DNA of 64,000 bases from Luzula sylvatica (Eukaryota > Streptophyta > Magnoliopsida > Poales > Juncaceae). How positions within the stretch are numbered: the stretch's first letter is position 1; each line of letters starts with the position of its first letter. The position numbers were made by a program, and so were the translations under genes. Below are positions 59,403-64,000 of the stretch, in pieces. Below the pieces are notes generated by a model that had not been told where the DNA came from, made no database searches, and saw only the letters and a list, made by a program, of their open reading frames with translations. The DNA lies in assembly GCA_946800325.1 (NCBI GenBank), contig OX326956.1, positions 14,425,167-14,489,166 of the forward strand. Reading direction: 5' to 3'.

Positions 59403-60566
59403 TTAGAAGTACCAGCTTACACCGTTTTTAACATTTTCAGATGCGACTTTAAACACATCCGGCTCCAATTTGCCCTCGGGATTATCAACAATCCGCCTCT
59501 CGAGAACGGTATATCCACAATAATTTACATCATATACTAATGTTCCTGGTTCGTAATACGAAACGGAAGCTCCAACTGCTTCGCCTGATAAGCAAAATAG
59601 AATGAAAACTCGAAGGACTATTTTGTAAAAAAAGAATTATATACTAACCATGAGTTACGAGAAGTATATTATCTCTTGGATGCTGGTCAGCGATGTATTG
59701 AATTGCACTGGCGTAGCGATTTCTCGCCACCTCGACATTTTCCCCCCATTGAGGCAACTGTACCGACAAAAATTAAAAATTAAAAATAATATATTACTAT
59801 TATAGATTAATTAACAAATCTAAATTGCACAATACCTTGTCATATTGGCGTTTATAATCGCAATCAATGCAAAAATCACTTAATTCCTTCTCGAGATCAT
59901 TTGTTTCTGGAAACCATTCCTGACCCGCTTCAGGTGCCGACGATGAACTTATCGCCTCATTATTTAGCATCTCACACAATCCGTATTCAATTGATACCTG
60001 CATTTATCAAATTCAAATGAAAAATTTATCAAATTCAGATGAAACTAATTTCATTTTACCAAGGATCATGTACGATGATCTAATTTCACGAGCACAAATT
60101 GAAATTTGCCTAATTTTTTCTATAAACAGAAATTCATCACTTGAACACAAAATAATTAAAATTAACGAACCTTGATATTTGTAGGATCGATTTGAACACC
60201 TTTACTAGTCTGGAAATTGAAAAGATCGGATTCCTTCTCGACAACAGCAGACAAACACTTGATCGTCTCGTTCGCAGTCTGAATGCATCTCAGAAACGGC
60301 GAAACGATAGCACGATTGATCGGGAATCCGAGCTCACGAAGCCTTCTCCCAGCCGTCCAAGCACGGACAAATCCTTCGTCGGCCAACGGAGGATTCCAGG
60401 GCGTTTTGGATCGGATCATCCATAGATTATCAATCTGATCCATCCGATCGCCGTGCCTCATTACGATTATCTTCTGAATCCATTCGTTACTATTCTCGCT
60501 ATTCGCCATTGTTTTCTCTTTGATTTCGGAGGAAGAGGAGGAGACGATGCTTTTCATTGGATCCAT
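59403..60566 (-). CDS. Histidine-phosphatase superfamily protein (phosphoglycerate-mutase-like)
   Basis: Four exons on the minus strand, 60566-60171, 59997-59836, 59757-59649 and 59584-59403, all with GT-AG introns and matching phases, give 282 residues ending in ..VSWYF and TAA at 59403-59405. The catalytic motif VMRHGDRMD has Arg37-His38-Gly39. SPFLRCIQTA supplies the conserved Arg93, and LLVTHGEAV supplies the second catalytic His222 after Thr221 with Glu224 following. This is the full set for branch-1 histidine phosphatases. The length and the DNLW.., WNPPL, SEML-like (CEML) and YCGYTVLERR blocks fit the plant phosphoglycerate-mutase-family proteins whose substrates are not settled, rather than glycolytic mutase. 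Met20 is a second possible start; Met1 was kept because the frame is open and the context is acceptable. No targeting signal is clear. A dead copy of the last exon lies at 7593-7717. Confidence 0.92.
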
Positions 60567-61089
60567 CGGTTTAGTAAGTTTATTTATTGAAGCGTGTCGG
60601 TTATTCTATAGTTGAGGAATCCTAATCTTAGTTTGGTTTGGAGTCTCAACTCAAATTTGATTAGGTAAAAACAATTCATTAGAAAAATGAAAGAATGAAA
60701 AGAGAGGAAGGTAAACAACTCTACTAAGAAACATATCCTTGAAAATTTGATCATAATAATATTTTAAGTGCATAAATAATTATTTAATTAATTATAAAAT
60801 TGAAAGAAACTAATTAATATATTAATGTTGTAATTATGTATAATATGTAATATCACTATACTATAATATATAATATTAAAAAATAATCATATATGACTAT
60901 TTTGGCATATATTTTCATTGTTAATTAGATTAACATATAATTAGTGAAATACATATTAATGGGTTGAAAATAATATGTATGAAAAATACATATATGTGTA
61001 TATGTTAATTAGATTAATATATAATTAACATAATAATATTGGGTCGAAAATATTCATTAGAGTTTTGACATAATCATATTTTCTTGTAT
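60567..61089. other. Upstream region of phosphatase gene
   Basis: AT-rich. It should hold the promoter of the minus-strand phosphatase gene; no single convincing TATA box. No other gene. Confidence 0.5.
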
Positions 61090-61530
61090 GATCACTCCTC
61101 TCCTACTCAACTATTAAAAGATATGTCCACCCTTAGGGTTTGGCTAGTGCTTGGCCTCACAACACACATAGCCGCCACACACCAAGCTTTCGACTAGGGT
61201 TTGTAGCCGCCGACTAGAGTTTTCCGTTAGGGTTAGCCGAGAGAGAGATGAGGATTCGAGTCGATCACCGCGTTGCTAGTGCAAGACGGTGCTCTTCTTT
61301 CGAGACGAGCACGATGGACGCGAGGGGAGGCTTCATCGTTTGAAGCTAGACGCGATCAATCCCGAGCCGCCGCCGGTTTTTGTCGTCGCTGAATCAATCG
61401 TGATTCGGAGGTAATAAAACACAAACTCTGCCTTCGATGTTTAATTTAATTTCACGGACCCTTGAGGATATGTCCCGGGGAGTGAATTTTCTGTAATTTC
61501 CGTTGCGTATCATGCCGTGGGACCGAACAT
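61090..61530 (+). repeat. Possible LTR 3' part
   Basis: gccgccacac, ctagggtttgtagccgcc, a GC-rich leader with gagagagatgaggattcgag, then ggtaataaaacacaaactc and a ttccgttgcgtatcatgccg end resemble the R-U5 part of plant copia LTRs. Neither end nor a TSD was fixed. Downstream, cttcattatattaaaccg and cttcactatattaaccg are a short direct repeat (about 61621 and 61773). Confidence 0.35.
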
Positions 61531-61855
61531 GCTCCCCGTTGAGTATAAATCTTCACGGTGCTTCTCGGCGAGTCTTCTAAGGGTCTGGTTCTACGTTCTT
61601 GCGGTCTTCATCTGCGAGTTTCTTCATTATATTAAACCGAGAAATGTCCCAATCTATCATGACTCCTTGTGTAACCCTTTGTGTAGTCTTCATGTAGAAC
61701 ACAATGTGTGATCTTCATGGCACATCTTCTACATGTTTGATTTTTTGTTGGCGTGATATTGATTAACGGGTTTCTTCACTATATTAACCGGGTAGTATCC
61801 TGATTGTCCGCATAACTCTTTGTCTTCATGTATAGTGTTTTGCATCATCATCATC

Positions 61856-61858
<3 letters not shown>

Positions 61859-61895
<37 letters not shown>
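61859..61895. repeat. (TA)n microsatellite
   Basis: About 18 ta units. Confidence 0.97.
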
Positions 61896-61901
<6 letters not shown>

Positions 61902-61909
61902 TACATGTT

Positions 61910-62156
61910 TGCTAAGGAGAATCCAAAAAAATAATCCAAAAGGAATTCACACAAGCAAAATATAATAATGATATTAGCAAAATATATTATTTAAATGAAC
62001 AAAATATACTATTGAATCCAACATGTTAACGTGGCTAAAATTAAGAATAAAATAATATATTTTCAACAGTATATTATTTTTTATACAAAAATATATTTTG
62101 CTAATTTTAATAGTATATTTTGGACCTTGGATTCTTTTTGTGGATTCTTTTTAGCA
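61910..62156. mobile_element. 247-bp MITE with 33-bp terminal inverted repeats
   Basis: The left end tgctaaggagaatccaaaa and the right end, reversed, tgctaaaaagaatccacaa form imperfect terminal repeats that each carry two aatcca words. The core is AT-rich and non-coding. It inserted next to the (TA) run, so a TA target is possible. Confidence 0.75.
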
Positions 62157-62950
62157 TATATATATAATTCATTTAATATTATAGATCATGAATTTTTATA
62201 AATAATGAAACAATGGATTTTTGTTTGCATAATTTTGAAATACTTTTAATCAAACAACTAGCATTAGCATGTATTGTATAATACATGTATTTTATATATT
62301 CATGGATATCAAAATACCCCAAATCAAACAACATGCCAATAGTAAATTTGGAATCATGCATATTTTGGGCTGGATCCTCAGGCCCAGCAAATACAAGTTT
62401 TCTTTTGGATCTTATTTAAATAAAAAGACCGAGACTGGACATGAATCTCATTGGCTTCGTTATAATAACTCAATAATGGAGTACGAAAACTTCCAAGTCA
62501 ACTAATTCATGAGCCCTTCAGGTTCCTCTACGCCTTTTAATTCATTGGCCGAGCACTCAAATTTAATTTCCACTGACTTCAATGGTTCAATAAACTAACA
62601 CCAATAATTCATACAAATTAATCAATAAATTCTGCCAATAATTTGTAAAAATTAATCAATTATTACCATTTTGAACCATTCATAGCTTGGATCTCCTGTA
62701 AAGAACGGCGATTCTTAATCAAATTACATATTACCACAAATTACAACTGTATTCTTGTCGAAGGAATGTATCTTTTTCTTCTAAGGACCAATAATAAGGA
62801 AGTCCATACAAAATTAATAACTCAATTATTTGAAGTCCTAACGTGTAAATAGTTTGCTTTGAACCATAATTATTGTGAAGTAAACAATTTAAAAAAAAAA
62901 ATTAGGTCCCTTGACCAAGGAATTGATCATATATTAGTAATCATCCATCT
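62157..62950. other. Intergenic / upstream of transporter gene
   Basis: AT-rich, no coding motif. The last few hundred bases should hold the promoter of the transporter. Confidence 0.5.
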
Positions 62951-62956
62951 CTTCCT

Positions 62957-62964
62957 ATATAAAG
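62957..62964 (+). promoter_or_regulatory. TATA box of transporter gene
   Basis: tatataaa, 72 bases before the start codon at 63036. It would place transcription start near 62985-62995 and give a leader of about 45 bases. Confidence 0.6.
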
Positions 62965-63035
62965 CTTTGAAGGAGACACATTTAATTCATACTAAGCAAA
63001 CAAAAGAAAAAAAAAACTTCACTACCAAAATCAAA

Positions 63036-64000
63036 ATGCCCATAGATGTCGACCAAACGGAGACGGCGGACACAAGAACAGGGGCAAGGAAAAGAGTGGA
63101 TAGGTCAGACTCATTGCTACGCGAAGCTGACAAGGTCGAAGCCGCTACGTATCACGGCGCCGAGGTATATAACACATTTATGATTCTTCATCCTCTTATA
63201 GCTTATATCATGTCAAAGTTACTTCCATAAAACATATTTTTTCTAATATGATTATTTATCTTTTTGACAGTAATATACTTATATGGTGTTTTTGTGTCAT
63301 ACCCTAATATTTGGTTATTTATTTATATGTGTATGTGTATGTGTATTTGTATTTGTATTTATCTGTTTCCTTTTGCTAGGATGATTGGGTGAGGACGTTA
63401 AGGCTGGCGTTTCAGTGTATAGGCGTGATATACGGCGATATCGGTACATCACCTCTATATGTGTATGCAAGTACATTCACTAAAGGTATCCAACATGACG
63501 ACGACATTTTGGGGGTTTTATCTCTCATTATCTACAGTCTTCTTCTTCTTCCTATGGCCAAGTACGTCTTTATTGTTCTCTGGGCTAATGATAATGGCGA
63601 TGGTACGTTTTCCTTACATAACGAACAAATTCATTTTTTGTTCTTTCTTTTCTTACGAACGAGAATAGAAGGAGGAATAATAACGGTTTATATTTTAGGG
63701 GGCACATTTGCACTATACTCGTATATATCAAGGTACGCGAAGATAACCTTGGTGCCGAACCAGCAGGCTGAGGATGTTATCGTCTCCAACTACCATTTGG
63801 AAAGAATTTCACCTGAACTTAAAAGAGCACATTGGCTAAAGAAAAAGCTAGAGAGTAGTACAATGGCCAAGGTCATGATTTTCACTCTAACCATTCTCGC
63901 AACATCCATGGTGATTGGTGACGGGGTCTTGACGCCTGTTATCTCCGGTACGATTTTACGATATAAATTTGTACAAAACTTATTTTACCATGTCAAATAA
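63036..64000 (+). CDS. HAK/KUP/KT potassium transporter, 5' part
   Basis: Exons 63036-63164, 63380-63602 and 63699-63947 (GT-AG, phases 0 and 1), continuing beyond the window. The protein starts MPIDVDQTETADTRTGARKR. It then reads LRLAFQCIGVIYGDIGTSPL then YVYASTF, the hallmark first membrane segment and pore motif of plant HAK/KUP/KT potassium transporters. Next come ILGVLSLIIYSLLLLPMAKY and VFIVLWANDNGDGGTFALYS, the cytosolic loop with RYAKITLVPNQQAEDV and LERISPELKRAHWLKKKLES, then TSMVIGDGVLTPVIS, the next membrane segment. The family moves K+ across plasma or internal membranes by proton coupling; about 184 of the usual 750-800 residues lie here. Met 63036 is chosen because no in-frame ATG precedes it in the same frame after the TATA box. 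Intron 2 (63603-63698) is 96 bp, in frame and stop-free. Confidence 0.93.

Noticed and set aside
63459..63668. Short second-frame ORF in the transporter gene
   Set aside because: It overlaps exon 2 and intron 2 of the transporter in another frame. The transporter frame has the conserved motifs.

Overview
The window is plant nuclear DNA, probably from a eudicot. It is AT-rich, has split genes with GT-AG introns, and is packed with plant-type mobile elements (Helitrons, Mutator-like elements, Ty1/copia LTR elements, L1-type LINEs, MITEs). Only two genes look intact. One is a four-exon histidine-phosphatase (phosphoglycerate-mutase-like) gene on the minus strand at 59403-60566. The other is the 5' part of a HAK/KUP/KT potassium transporter on the plus strand from 63036, running off the right edge. 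I cannot name the species.

Layout. 1-8240: remains of a duplicated segment (S) that also flanks the phosphatase gene, split by a 5.7-kb minus-strand Helitron (682-6383). That Helitron carries a 5'-truncated LINE with a perfect 19-bp target-site duplication (TSD), a 44-bp minisatellite and a second copy of its own 5' end. 8241-10616: CACTA and MITE relics. 10692-26473: a 15.8-kb satellite array (monomer about 176 bp, six-monomer higher-order unit of about 1.05 kb, about 5.79-kb super-period), with (AAT)n tracts at both borders. 26661-27705: a solo copia LTR at the array edge. 27758-29323: a Pack-MULE carrying one exon of a GDPDL/SHV3-like gene. 29730-41373: a probable Mutator-like element holding a 1.4-kb solo LTR, which in turn holds an 8.4-kb copia element (31103-39467) with near-identical LTRs but a heavily decayed pol. 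41690-42545: LINE relic. 43100-44260: second copy of segment S. 45113-55094: further Helitrons, a small array of tRNA-like units broken by a solo LTR and other insertions, and a Helitron (48036-53890) that captured several exons, introns included, of a FRA3-like type II inositol polyphosphate 5-phosphatase gene. 56857-58360: a LINE-tailed retroposon with a 16-bp TSD that carries the first 27 codons of a NAT10-like gene. 58440-64000: third copy of segment S, the phosphatase gene, LTR/MITE debris and the potassium transporter.

The two live genes show no functional link. The interest lies in the nested order of insertions, which TSDs let one read, in three different transposon classes each carrying a host gene fragment within about 31 kb, in the ordered satellite, and in a conserved 3' hairpin shared by three LINE-type insertions. 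All homology statements come from reading translated sequence against remembered family motifs; no database search was run.
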